Shown here piece after piece: positions 54,628-62,985 of a stretch of DNA of 64,000 bases. The notes below the pieces were generated by a model that was not told where the DNA came from, searched no databases, and saw only the letters and a list, made by a program, of their open reading frames with translations. The first letter of the stretch is position 1; each line of letters begins with the position of its first letter. The DNA is from Paenibacillus ferrarius (GTDB lineage Bacteria > Bacillota > Bacilli > Paenibacillales > NBRC-103111), in NCBI RefSeq assembly GCF_002027705.1, contig NZ_MBTG01000007.1:1-64000 (forward strand). The letters run 5' to 3'. The position numbers and the translations under genes are program-made.

Positions 54628-55287
54628 ATGAACACATTGAAAAAGCTCGTCTTAGTCATGCTGTTCGCGTCGATCGGGTTAGGGTATACTGCAAGCCAGT
54701 TCAGCCAACCAACTTACGCGGCAGAGGCTACCTTACAGTTAGGTACTCAAAACGGAGACGTATGGGACGCACAGTTTCGTCTAAAAATGTTAGGCTATTA
54801 TACACAGCCGATGGATGGCAAATACGGTCCTGTAACTGCCGCGGCTGTTCGTAATTTTCAATATAATTATGGCTTAACCGTTGATGGTCTTGTCGGAGCG
54901 AATACGTGGCAGAGCTTGCGTAAATACTCCGTAAATCAAGAAGATCTGGACATTTTGGCTAGAGTGGTCTACAGCGAGGCACGTGGCGAGTCTTACGAAG
55001 GACAAGTGGCGGTAGCCGCCGTTGTCATGAATCGCCTGAAGTCGAGTCAGTATGCCAACACGATTGAGGGGATTGTTTTTGCCCCAGGAGCGTTCACAGC
55101 AGTAAGTGACGGTCAATACTGGCTAACGCCGGATAGCACCGCCTACAAGGCTGCACAGGACGCCGTAAAGGGCTGGGACCCGACCAAGGGAGCTACGTTC
55201 TACTTCAACCCAGAAACAGCGACTAGCGCTTGGATCTGGTCACGTCCGCAAACCGTGCGGATTGGTCATCATATTTTTGCGAAGTAA
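54628..55287 (+). CDS. sleB: SleB-like spore-cortex-lytic/cell-wall hydrolase
   Basis: 219 residues. A signal peptide (cleavage after YAA near residue 31) is followed by a peptidoglycan-binding domain (AQFRLKMLGYYTQPMDGKYG, near 48-95) and the Hydrolase_2 domain with catalytic Glu in VVYSEARGESYEGQVAVAAV and the C-terminal GATFYFNPETA. This is the SleB architecture of cortex-lytic enzymes in germination. No ypeB follows, which usually accompanies sleB, so it may be a CwlJ/SleB-type paralogue. GGGGAGATG precedes the ATG by about 9 nt. Confidence 0.88.
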   Translation: MNTLKKLVLVMLFASIGLGYTASQFSQPTYAAEATLQLGTQNGDVWDAQFRLKMLGYYTQPMDGKYGPVTAAAVRNFQYNYGLTVDGLVGANTWQSLRKYSVNQEDLDILARVVYSEARGESYEGQVAVAAVVMNRLKSSQYANTIEGIVFAPGAFTAVSDGQYWLTPDSTAYKAAQDAVKGWDPTKGATFYFNPETATSAWIWSRPQTVRIGHHIFAK

Positions 55288-55288
55288 T

Positions 55289-55323
55289 CGATGCCGTCAG
55301 GGGAATCCAGCCTGACGGTTTTT
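55289..55323 (+). terminator. Terminator of the SleB-like gene
   Basis: CCGTCAGG/CCTGACGG stem around GGAATCCAG, then T5 (TTTTTG). Confidence 0.85.
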
Positions 55324-55426
55324 GTTTTGGTGCAGGCACCGATTTTGCGGTAATCGTGCGCAAAAACCAGTGTTGGCGTATCCGCCACCTTTATAGGTTA
55401 GATCCGCGGCTCGCGATTTCGGAAAG

Positions 55427-55606
55427 CCTGCATAAGTGCAGGCTTTTTCGATCAAATCGTGTGAAAACAGAAGAAAGCCTGCGATTATGCAGGCTTTTTA
55501 AGCTATTTCATCCTGGAATCGAAATAAGGGTCTCGAAAAGATGTATAATCGCAGGCTTTTAGCGATTTTGCTCATTCCCGAGACGAAAAGGATGCACAAT
55601 TGCAGG
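55427..55606 (+). repeat. Four-hairpin element, copy C1
   Basis: Hairpins start at 55427, 55478, about 55540 and 55591 (51/62/51). The third has a degenerate left arm (ATGTATAATCGCAGG), and the fourth is GATGCACAATTGCAGG. Confidence 0.88.
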
Positions 55607-55673
55607 AATTATGCGAAATACACGGGCGGGCTTGAGGCATTTTGCCAGCGTGAGCAAACTCTAGCTGATCAAG

Positions 55674-55799
55674 CTACTCAAGACACTTAAGACACTTAAG
55701 ACACTTAAGACATTCAAGACACTCCAGACACCTAAGCTACTCAAGCCACCAAAGCCACTCCAGTCACTCAAGCTACTCAAGTCACCCAAGTCACTCCAC
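55674..55799 (+). repeat. 9-bp minisatellite, 14 units
   Basis: Units of the form (N)(C/A)AC(T/C)CAAG, such as CTACTCAAG, ACACTTAAG and TCACTCCAG, run in perfect phase for 126 bp. Confidence 0.92.
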
Positions 55800-55927
55800 G
55801 ATTAAAGTGTATACAAGTATAAAATTTTTTTGTTGTAGACCCCGATTTCCCGGTATCGTGCGAAAAACCATTGTCAGCGTATGCGCCACCTTTATAGGTT
55901 AGATCCGCGGCTCGCGATTTCGGAAAG

Positions 55928-56106
55928 CCTGCATAAGTGCAGGCTTTTTCGATCAAATCGTATGAAAACAGAAGAAAGCCTGCGATTATGCAGGCTTTTT
56001 AAGCTTTTTCATCCTGGAATCGAAATAAGGTCTCGAAAAGATGTATAATCGCAGGCTTTTCGCGATTTTGCTCATTCCCGAGACGAAAAGGATGCACAAT
56101 TGCAGG
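55928..56106 (+). repeat. Four-hairpin element, copy C2
   Basis: Nearly identical to copy C1, with hairpins CCTGCATAAGTGCAGG, CCTGCGATTATGCAGG, ATGTATAATCGCAGG and GATGCACAATTGCAGG at the same spacing. Confidence 0.88.
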
Positions 56107-56174
56107 AATTATGCGAAATACACGCGGCGGGCTTGAGGCATTTTGCCAGAATGAGCAAACTCTAGCTGATCAAG

Positions 56175-56381
56175 CTACTCAAGACACTCAAGGCACTCAA
56201 GACACCCAAGCAACTCAAGACACTCCAGACACTCCAGACACTCCAGACACCTAAGCTACTCAAGCCACCAAAACCACTCCAGTCACTCAAGCTACTCAAG
56301 CTACCCAAGTCACCCAAGTCACTCCAGTCACTCAAGCTACTCAAGCTACCCAAGCTACCCAAGTCACCCAAGTCACTCCAC
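56175..56381 (+). repeat. 9-bp minisatellite, 23 units
   Basis: Same unit family as at 55674-55799 but 23 units (207 bp); the nine extra units account exactly for the 81-bp difference between neighbouring composite units. Confidence 0.92.
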
Positions 56382-56509
56382 GATTAAAGTGTATACAAGT
56401 ATAAAAAATTTTTGTTGTAGACCCCGATTTCGCGGTATCGTGCGCAGAACCATTGTTGGCGTATGCGCCACCTTTATAGGTAAGATCCGCGGCTCGCGAT
56501 TTCGGAAAG

Positions 56510-56687
56510 CCTGCATAAGTGCAGGCTTTTCGATCAAATCGTGTAAAAACAGAAGAAAGCCTGCGATTATGCAGGCTTTTTAAGCTTTTTCATCCTGAAA
56601 TGGAAATAAGGTCTCGAAAAGATGTATAATCGTAGGCTTTTCGCGATTTTGCTCATTCTCGAGATGAAAAGGATGCACAATTGCAGG
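56510..56687 (+). repeat. Four-hairpin element, copy C3
   Basis: Third tandem copy, with the third hairpin further degraded (TGTATAATCGTAGG). It is followed by the trailing segment but not by a minisatellite. Confidence 0.86.
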
Positions 56688-56901
56688 AATTATGCGAAAT
56701 ACACGGGCGGGCTTGAGGCATTTTGCCAGCACGAGCAAACTCCAGCTAACCAAGCTTTCACTGCGCAAGTGTGGAGGAAAGCGTTCTTCGATAAGAAAAT
56801 TTCTAATAGAGAGGAGGTTCAAAAATCCAAAATGATTTTTGGGACAGACTCTTATGTTTTGGTGTAGGCCCCGATTTCAGATTATCGGGGTACTTGTTCT
56901 T

Positions 56902-56930
56902 GCTGTAAGGCTGTTTTACAGCCTTACAGC
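56902..56930. other. Perfect 13-bp hairpin
   Basis: GCTGTAAGGCTGT-TTT-ACAGCCTTACAGC at the right-hand edge of the repeat block. No T run follows, so it is not a standard terminator. Confidence 0.7.
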
Positions 56931-56981
56931 AGCAGATTCTCACGCCACGCCACCGGGACGCTTCCCGAAGCTGTAAAGGGC

Positions 56982-57020
56982 AAAAAAGCTATCCCAGGTC
57001 TGCAACCACCCGAATAGCTT
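56982..57020 (-). terminator. Terminator of the CDF transporter gene
   Basis: AAGCTAT/ATAGCTT arms around a GGTGG-containing loop, followed in the reverse direction by T6. Confidence 0.75.
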
Positions 57021-57028
57021 AACGTTTT

Positions 57029-57928
57029 TCAAACTGATTCTTCATACCAAGGATTCAGATGCACCAGCACCTCATCCACGTCGCTATGAGCGTCTTTGAT
57101 CTTTTGTTTGATGGCGCGGCTGATATCATGGCCTTCTTGGATGGTTAAAGTCCCCCGAACGGCCAGCCTTGCATCGACTAAAATGTAGTGTCCGTGCTCC
57201 CGCGCCCGCAGTCGATCAATGCGTTTGATCTCCGGCACAGAGCGGATCAAAGCGGCATACTGCTCAATATGCTCCGGACTTACACTCCGCTCCATGAGAA
57301 TGTCGAAGGATTCTCTGCCCATTTCATAGGCCAGCTTCAACACGAGAAATGAGACGATGATTCCCGCTACGGGATCTCCATAAGCTAAGATCGCATAGCC
57401 GAAATGTTCGCCAATCAAAGCTAAGCCGATACCAACGGATGCGGCAATAGACGCATACACGTCCGCCAGATGGTCGTATGCGGTAGCGATCAGGCCCTTG
57501 CTGTTGCGCTCACGGCCGATACGCATCGTATAGATGTAAAGGATTTGCTTCCAGATCAGCGAAATAACGGCCGCAACGAAAGCAATCCAATGCGCGTTGC
57601 CGGGCTCTTCAAACAGCGCATGGATGGAGTGATAGCCCATGTAAATGGCCGCTCCACCCAGAATGATGGCGACAATGAAAGCCCCGAGCACCTCGGCCTT
57701 GCCGTGTCCGTAGGGATGATCCACATCGGCCGGCTTGGAGGATACTCGCATCGAGCTGTATGCGGTCGCGGAGGCGATCACATCTCCCGCGTTATGGATG
57801 CCGTCAGCGATCAGCACTTGGCTTTGGAAGAGGAGTCCGACGATGATTTTGATGGCGGTAAGCACGACATTGCTGGCAAGGCTGATCCAGATCGCCAGCA
57901 TGGAAGCTGCCTTCTTCATACTTGCCAC
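57029..57928 (-). CDS. Cation diffusion facilitator family metal transporter
   Basis: 299 residues with six membrane helices and a cytoplasmic C-terminal domain. Metal-site residues appear in ADGIHNAGDV (helix 2) and DHLADV (helix 5), with the HPYGHGKAE motif between; the N in HNAGD and the Asp-His-Asp set are typical of the Mn/Zn/Fe exporters. It exports a divalent metal using the proton gradient. Start GTG 57928 with GAAGGAGG 8 nt upstream. Monocistronic. Confidence 0.92.
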   Translation of the reverse strand: MASMKKAASMLAIWISLASNVVLTAIKIIVGLLFQSQVLIADGIHNAGDVIASATAYSSMRVSSKPADVDHPYGHGKAEVLGAFIVAIILGGAAIYMGYHSIHALFEEPGNAHWIAFVAAVISLIWKQILYIYTMRIGRERNSKGLIATAYDHLADVYASIAASVGIGLALIGEHFGYAILAYGDPVAGIIVSFLVLKLAYEMGRESFDILMERSVSPEHIEQYAALIRSVPEIKRIDRLRAREHGHYILVDARLAVRGTLTIQEGHDISRAIKQKIKDAHSDVDEVLVHLNPWYEESV

Positions 57929-57981
57929 ATCCTTTCCCTCCTTCTAGTATGGACCTCCTAGAAGATAAACATCCATCGCCG

Positions 57982-58743
57982 CTAGCGCAGCATGGTTCCC
58001 ATCCGCCGCGCCGCCTCCATAATCAGCGGCGCCTGCTCTTGCATAACCTCCAGCGTCAATCGGTTCGCTGGGCCGGAAACCGCAAGGGCGGCGACCAAAC
58101 GGCCGCCTCGATCCAGCACCGGCGCAGACACTGCCGCCGCACCGGGCTCGCGCTCTTCCACGCTCGTGGCGAAGCCAGCGAGCTTGGTGTCGCTGAGCTG
58201 CTGCAGGAACGCCTGCTGATCCAGCCCGGTCGGCCAGTCGGCCGAGGCTAGAAGCTTCTCATGCAGCGCAGGCTCAGCGAAGGCGACGAGCACCTTGCTC
58301 GAGGCGCCGACGTATAAGGGCATACGCGCCCCGACAGGGGCTACGCGGCGAATGGCCTGGTTGCTCTGCACCGCTTGGATGCGCACGCGAAGCAAGCCGT
58401 CCTGAACGTACAGCGAGATCGTTTCGCCGAGCTGATCGCGCAGCCGTTCCATCTCCGGTAGCAGAATGATGCCGGGGTCTCCCTCTTTGGAGAGGTTAGC
58501 GGAGAGCTCCCACAGCCGATAACCAAGTCTGTATTTATCTGTTGCGGCATCCCGCATGATGAACCCCTTGCCCTCGAGTGAGGCAAGCAGGCGGTGGACG
58601 GTGCTTTTGTGCAGATCGACACGACTTGCAATTTCAGTTAAGGTCAGCTCGGTAGCTCCAGTAAAACAGAGCATAATATCTAAAGCGCGCTCAACGGCAC
58701 GCACGGTTAGCTTGCCATCTTCCATGACGAACACCACTTTCAT
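57982..58743 (-). CDS. IclR-family transcriptional regulator
   Basis: 253 residues. Winged helix near residues 15-70 (LTEIASRVDLHKSTVHRLLASLEGKGF), then the IclR effector domain (RIQAVQSNQAIRRVAPVGARMPLYVGASSKVLVAF). Members often govern sugar-acid or aromatic catabolism; the IclR-type KdgR would suit the kdgKA operon, but that operon is far away. Two starts are possible, ATG 58743 and ATG 58725 (MEDGKL); neither has a strong SD. A perfect palindrome lies over its own promoter. Confidence 0.88.
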   Translation of the reverse strand: MKVVFVMEDGKLTVRAVERALDIMLCFTGATELTLTEIASRVDLHKSTVHRLLASLEGKGFIMRDAATDKYRLGYRLWELSANLSKEGDPGIILLPEMERLRDQLGETISLYVQDGLLRVRIQAVQSNQAIRRVAPVGARMPLYVGASSKVLVAFAEPALHEKLLASADWPTGLDQQAFLQQLSDTKLAGFATSVEEREPGAAAVSAPVLDRGGRLVAALAVSGPANRLTLEVMQEQAPLIMEAARRMGTMLR

Positions 58744-58787
58744 TATACGGATATCTATGATATGCCAGTTGATCTGAAAAGTTGACT

Positions 58788-58846
58788 GGTTTCACTATAT
58801 GAAACCCATTTACATCTAGTATAACCAAACTACCTCTATGCGTAAA
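58788..58846 (-). promoter_or_regulatory. iclR-type promoter with autoregulatory palindrome
   Basis: Reverse-strand -35 TTTACG (58846-58841), 17 nt, -10 TATACT (58823-58818). Just downstream the palindrome GGTTTCA-TATAG-TGAAACC (58806-58788) resembles IclR-family KdgR operators (TTTCA...TGAAA). It is placed to block the promoter, so autorepression is likely. Confidence 0.6.
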
Positions 58847-58913
58847 GGTCAATCATCTGTTTCTTCTATTGTTACAGTACCGTTACAGAGGCCTTACAAT
58901 TGGTGCATCAGCA

Positions 58914-58942
58914 TTGACTTGAAAGCGCATTCAGAATAATAT
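58914..58942 (+). promoter_or_regulatory. Promoter with cre-like site, for the hydrolase gene
   Basis: TTGACT (58914-58919), 17 nt, TAATAT (58937-58942). The spacer contains TTGAAAGCGCATTCAG, which fits the CcpA-binding cre consensus with one mismatch, so catabolite repression is plausible. The gap up to the ATG at 59063 shows nothing else. Confidence 0.55.
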
Positions 58943-59062
58943 TAAGGTAGAAGATTACTTATCAGAATATTTTGTCAATTAATCTCGAGATTCATTCTCC
59001 CTATGACCTCTTAGAGCAACTGGGATTACTCACACTATTTTATATGGAGGGAGGGTGCTGCG

Positions 59063-60049
59063 ATGTCAACAACATCTCTATCCCCTGGTTCATTACAACC
59101 CACACTGGAGCAGGTCGTTCCTCGACGGCTTTTACGCAAAAAAAAGCTGATTCTCACTATCCTGATCTCCTTCTTAACCTTATGCCTGTCTCTGCTGCTT
59201 GCCTTTCATGCTTACATTGCTTGGACGCTGGCTCGGCCGCACATCGACCCTCTCCATTCCGATCCAATGAGAGCGGTTGGTCTTCCTTTCAGCAGTGTAA
59301 CCTTCCCAAGCTTGAATGGCGCTTCTCAATTAGATGGCTGGTTCATTCCTGCTCAATCGAGCAAAACCATTATTTTCTCTCATGGCTACGGCGGCAATCG
59401 CGAGGAATTATGGGTCCCGCTTTACAACTTGGCCCGTGAGCTTCATCTACAAAATTACAATGTGCTTATGTTTGATTATGGGTACGTTCATCCTGGCAGC
59501 AAGCGCCTGATGACGGGTGGTATTCAAGAGTCTCAGGAACTGCTCGGAGCCATCAATTATGTCAAACAGCTATCCAGCGGTCCAATCTATATCTGGGGCT
59601 TCTCGATGGGCGCAGGCACAGCGCTGCAAGCGGCTCTCCAGAACAACACGGATATCTCAGGGATGATTCTGGACAGCACCTTCTTGCTGAATCCAGATAC
59701 CCTTTATCACAATATGAAGCAAGTCGTGAACGTTCCTAAATTCCCGTCTCTACCGCTCGTTCGCTTATTTTTCCCATTGCTCAATGGCGTAAGCTTGCAT
59801 GAAGTGCCTTACAATAAGGTCACCTCTACCGCTTACCCGATGCCTATCTTCTTCATCCACGGAACCGAAGACTACAAAGCTCCCTATGGTATGGTAGAAG
59901 ACATGTTCAAGCAGCAGAAGGCACCCGAATCCAAGCTATGGATCATTCCCAAAGCACAGCACGAGCTTCTTTATCGAGCGGAACCAAAAGCCTATATTCG
60001 CAAAACGATGAATTTCTTAAATGGTCTTTCAACTGCACCTGTTTACTAA
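59063..60049 (+). CDS. Membrane-anchored alpha/beta hydrolase
   Basis: 328 residues. One N-terminal membrane helix (about 29-52) after a basic stretch, then an alpha/beta hydrolase fold: oxyanion region FSHGYGGNREE, nucleophile Ser in WGFSMGAGTAL, Asp in HGTEDYKAP and His in KAQHELLY. Similar to YqkD-type or BAAT-like peptidase/esterase proteins of Bacilli. The catalytic domain is probably outside the cell. GGAGGGAGG precedes ATG 59063. Substrate unknown. Confidence 0.85.
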   Translation: MSTTSLSPGSLQPTLEQVVPRRLLRKKKLILTILISFLTLCLSLLLAFHAYIAWTLARPHIDPLHSDPMRAVGLPFSSVTFPSLNGASQLDGWFIPAQSSKTIIFSHGYGGNREELWVPLYNLARELHLQNYNVLMFDYGYVHPGSKRLMTGGIQESQELLGAINYVKQLSSGPIYIWGFSMGAGTALQAALQNNTDISGMILDSTFLLNPDTLYHNMKQVVNVPKFPSLPLVRLFFPLLNGVSLHEVPYNKVTSTAYPMPIFFIHGTEDYKAPYGMVEDMFKQQKAPESKLWIIPKAQHELLYRAEPKAYIRKTMNFLNGLSTAPVY

Positions 60050-60073
60050 CGTTGGTATTCCCTCCTCCTTATA

Positions 60074-60110
60074 AAATCGGCCCCTTACTTGCGGGGCCGA
60101 TATTTTTTTA
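60074..60110 (+). terminator. Terminator of the hydrolase gene
   Basis: ATCGGCCCC-TTACTTGC-GGGGCCGAT followed by T7. Confidence 0.9.
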
Positions 60111-60115
60111 TGCGC

Positions 60116-60151
60116 TAAAAAAACAAAGAACGCTGACAGGGTCAACGTTCT
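60116..60151 (-). terminator. Terminator of the dGTPase-like gene
   Basis: A short AGAACG/CGTTCT stem with a T run in the reverse direction (A run 60117-60122). Moderate quality. Confidence 0.5.
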
Positions 60152-60182
60152 CTTAACTTCTATGCTAGCGATAAACTGGCAT

Positions 60183-61502
60183 CTAGTCCATTTCGTAAAT
60201 CGATCCCGATTTGCTTGCGAACAGCTCGGCGTATACTTTCTCAGCGTAGGCGTCTGTCATGCCGGAAATATAGTCCGCAACGAATCGCGGCCAGCTCCAA
60301 TTGCCCTTGCGGCGCTCGTAGCTGTCAATCCAGTCGGGCGGGATAATCCATTGCCCCTTGTCTTGATCGATGAAGCTGTACCATAAGCGCTCCACGATGA
60401 TCTCACTGCGCTTCTGCAAGCGCAGCACCCGGAAATCCTTGATCAGGGTAACCCATGCGAGCTTTTTGAGGATTTCCATCGTCCGCAGCAGGTTCATATC
60501 CTCCGCTCCGTCTTTGACGAGCGCAACCTTCTTCCAGCCGCGATCCGGATCATCAATGATATCCAGACAGCTGGCGAAGGAGCTCACCCAGCGAGCTTTC
60601 ATCTCTCTGCGCGTCCGCGATTCTTCCCGATTGCATTCTGCAAAGATCTGCTCCCATTGCTCCAGATAATCAGACAGTACCTGTCTGACCATCAGCTCAA
60701 TATCGACTTGCTCCCACCCGAATTTATGCTTGTTGGGATCATTCAAGATCTCCATAACCAGATGCCGGATCAACCGCTGATCTTCAAAAAAGGTCGCATT
60801 CATTTGAATTTTCCCCGCGCGGATGCCGTCTTCAATATCATGGGTGGAGTAGGCGATATCATCGCACAAATCCATCAACTGAGCTTCCAGCGTGGAGCAG
60901 CCCTCCGGCATTTTCCACTCCGCTCTAAGCTCTCGAATGATATCCCACTCTGAGCCATACACGCCCTTGAGTCTGGACTCTTCTTCAATCAGGAAGGGAT
61001 ATTTATTGATACCCAGAAGTACTGCTGAGGTTAGATCCAGACCGCTTTCGCTGCCTGCCCGTTTCTCCAGAAACATCAGGATCCGGAAGTTTTGGGCATT
61101 GCCTTCATATTTCAAGCCATGATCCTTCAGCAGGATATGATTCAGCACTTCTTCCCCTTTGTGCCCAAAAGGTGGGTGTCCAAAATCATGGGCGATCGAC
61201 GCACATTCCACCACCGTAGGGTCGATAATAAGCCCCGGGTGCTCTCTTTTTTGCAGGAACGGATTCGTCCGCTCTAAGCGCTTCGCCACTTCTCTGGCGA
61301 TTTGGGCAACTTCCAGCGAATGCGTGAGTCGTGTCCGATAATAATCTCCTGATCCGGCACCGAACACCTGTGACTTCCCTTGCAGCCGCCGAAAGGTCGG
61401 TGATTGGATAAGCCGCGCATAATCCCGTTCAAATTCATCTCGTTCTTCGCTCACTTTAGAGGAAGCGGCCTCACCGGGCCGATATTTTCGTATGTCATTC
61501 AT
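60183..61502 (-). CDS. dGTP triphosphohydrolase-like HD protein
   Basis: 439 residues from ATG 61502 (MNDIRKYRPGE), with GGGAGG 8 nt upstream. HD motif: RTRLTHSLEVAQIAR, then SIAHDFGHPPFGHKGE, and YSTHDIEDG; these hold the metal and phosphate ligands of the Dgt family. Family members hydrolyse dGTP or other dNTPs to nucleoside and tripolyphosphate, limiting dNTP pools; oligomeric state and preference are not predictable. No neighbour is functionally linked. Confidence 0.9.
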   Translation of the reverse strand: MNDIRKYRPGEAASSKVSEERDEFERDYARLIQSPTFRRLQGKSQVFGAGSGDYYRTRLTHSLEVAQIAREVAKRLERTNPFLQKREHPGLIIDPTVVECASIAHDFGHPPFGHKGEEVLNHILLKDHGLKYEGNAQNFRILMFLEKRAGSESGLDLTSAVLLGINKYPFLIEEESRLKGVYGSEWDIIRELRAEWKMPEGCSTLEAQLMDLCDDIAYSTHDIEDGIRAGKIQMNATFFEDQRLIRHLVMEILNDPNKHKFGWEQVDIELMVRQVLSDYLEQWEQIFAECNREESRTRREMKARWVSSFASCLDIIDDPDRGWKKVALVKDGAEDMNLLRTMEILKKLAWVTLIKDFRVLRLQKRSEIIVERLWYSFIDQDKGQWIIPPDWIDSYERRKGNWSWPRFVADYISGMTDAYAEKVYAELFASKSGSIYEMD

Positions 61503-61662
61503 AAGCTTGCCTCCCAAGTGCTCTTTCCTATTCCCCAATAACGTTTATAAAAGAATACTATATCCGTCTACCTTGCAACAAGTCATAGCCGTCACTCTTA
61601 ACAAAAAAAAGGAATGCTGCACAAGACTTTTGTCTCCATGCACATCCCCTTGCGCGAACTAT

Positions 61663-62250
61663 TTATTTTAACAAGGACAAAAACTCTGAGCGAAGCGTCG
61701 AATCCGTCCGGAAAGAACCGCGAACCGCTGAGGTTATCGTCTGACTGCCATACTTCTTCACGCCTCTGGAGCACATACACATATGTTCCCCTTCCACCAC
61801 AACCATGACGCCATGCGGCTTCAGCACTTCATCCAGAATGTCGGCAATCTCCGATGTAATTCGCTCCTGCACCTGAAGCTTGCGTGTAATCACATCCACT
61901 AGACGGGCGAATTTGCTTAATCCCGCTACTTTACCGCTAGGCAAGTACCCGACATGCACTTTCCCGAAAAAGGGCGCCATATGATGCTCACATTGACTGT
62001 AATAAATAATATCTTTAATGATCACCAGCTCTTCGTGCTGCTCATCAAAGGTTACACCCAGCACATCACGGGGATTCGCCTCATAACCAGAAAATATTTC
62101 TTCATACATCCGGGTTACGCGAGCAGGTGTGTCAAGCAAACCTTCCCGATCTACATCTTCGCCAATCAGCCTCAAAATCTCCCGAACATGCTGCTCAATG
62201 AGTTCCCGATTCTCGGAGACTCTTGTATTCTTATACTCGATTGATGCCAT
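61663..62250 (-). CDS. folE: GTP cyclohydrolase I
   Basis: 195 residues from ATG 62250 (MASIEYKNTRV), with GGTGGAG upstream. Converts GTP to dihydroneopterin triphosphate, the first folate/pterin step. Zinc ligands and catalytic residues are in SQCEHHMAPFFGKVHVGYLPSG and HMCMCSRGVKK; the QERIT and GSQTITSAVRG motifs are intact. It lies 20 nt downstream of a TetR gene on the same strand, a curious pairing that may put folE under a stress signal. Confidence 0.95.
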   Translation of the reverse strand: MASIEYKNTRVSENRELIEQHVREILRLIGEDVDREGLLDTPARVTRMYEEIFSGYEANPRDVLGVTFDEQHEELVIIKDIIYYSQCEHHMAPFFGKVHVGYLPSGKVAGLSKFARLVDVITRKLQVQERITSEIADILDEVLKPHGVMVVVEGEHMCMCSRGVKKYGSQTITSAVRGSFRTDSTLRSEFLSLLK

Positions 62251-62270
62251 CTTTTCTCCACCTCTTTCTT

Positions 62271-62849
62271 CTATCCCATACAAATGGTCAGAACCTTGAT
62301 ACTGTCGCGCATCGCTCTGCTGTCTTTGTGCGCTTTGGTGAGCAGCATTCCGCCTTGCAGCAGCGAAACGATCGGTGTCGCCAACTCTACGGGGCTCAGC
62401 CCCTGCAGAGAGAGCTCACCGCGCTTGCGCCCATCCTGCAAGCAAGATTCGACCTCAGCCTCCATCTCGCTGAAAAAACGGCTCAGCGGCTTACGCAGCT
62501 CTTCTGAGCTGTCACTAAGCTCCAAAGCCAAGTTGCCGAAGAAGCAGCCCTTCCGACAGGCATGCTCTTCGCAGAAGCTCAGCATCCTTTCGAACAAGCC
62601 GAGCACCCGCTGCTTCGGCGACAAATCCGCATTGCCGAGGCTTGGCTCCAGAACGGCTTGCCGCATCTCCTGAACCTTGCGTTCAATCACCTTAAGGCCC
62701 AGCTCTTCTTTACTTTTGAAATGATAATAAAAATTACTTTTACAAACCCCGCTGCTCGACAAAATATCTTCCAGTCCCGTCCCTTGGAAGCCATGGTCAT
62801 GAAACAGATCCATCGCTGCCTCCAGGATGCGGTCTTTGTTGCTTGCCAT
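62271..62849 (-). CDS. TetR/AcrR-family regulator upstream of folE
   Basis: 192 residues. HTH region GTGLEDILSSSGVCKSNFYYHFKSKEEL near residues 23-50 and a Cys-rich segment (FCEEHACRKGCFF) in the effector domain. The latter, found in some YxaF/LmrA-like TetR proteins, could sense thiols or electrophiles. AGAGGTGG lies 7 nt before ATG 62849. It is likely transcribed with folE. The target and ligand are unknown. Confidence 0.87.
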   Translation of the reverse strand: MASNKDRILEAAMDLFHDHGFQGTGLEDILSSSGVCKSNFYYHFKSKEELGLKVIERKVQEMRQAVLEPSLGNADLSPKQRVLGLFERMLSFCEEHACRKGCFFGNLALELSDSSEELRKPLSRFFSEMEAEVESCLQDGRKRGELSLQGLSPVELATPIVSLLQGGMLLTKAHKDSRAMRDSIKVLTICMG

Positions 62850-62911
62850 CGAATAGCCACCTCTGAATAGTACCGGTATGTCCTATAGCTTTCATACCTG
62901 ACCATAATAGG

Positions 62912-62958
62912 AAGGGCTCGTGCTGTCAGCCGTTTGTACGGTGGACAGCACAGCCCTT
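62912..62958 (-). terminator. Long stem-loop downstream of yneF
   Basis: AAGGGCT-C-GTGCTGTC and GACAGCAC-A-GCCCTT form a 15-bp stem with one mismatch. No U run follows on the reverse strand, so it may stabilise the yneF mRNA end or terminate weakly. Confidence 0.5.
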
Positions 62959-62985
62959 GTGAAGGGTTCTTTTACACCCTACGTA

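Larger units (their letters stand above)
55322..56880 (+). repeat. Threefold tandem repeat of a 500-580-bp composite unit
   Basis: Each unit has a leading segment (GTAGACCCCGATTT... CACCTTTATAGGTTAGATCC ... CGCGATTTCGGAAAG), a four-hairpin element, a trailing segment (TGCGAAATACACGGGCGGGC ... CCAG), and in the first two units a 9-bp minisatellite. The landmark TTATAGG recurs at 55391, 55892 and 56474 (501 and 582 bp apart). A fourth, partial leading segment (GTTTTGGTGTAGGCCCCGATTT) ends the block near 56880. No transposase or gene is inside. Confidence 0.92.

Noticed and set aside
56162..56371. ORF for a Ser/Leu/Trp tripeptide-repeat protein on the reverse strand
   Set aside because: It arises from the in-frame 9-bp minisatellite; no ribosome site, and the equivalent copy at 55674-55799 contains stops in one frame.
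56902..56930. tRNA or terminator
   Set aside because: A simple perfect hairpin without a T run and without tRNA features.
58972..59439. Alternative 155-residue plus-strand ORF overlapping the hydrolase
   Set aside because: It reads another frame over the start of a well-supported gene and lacks a ribosome site.
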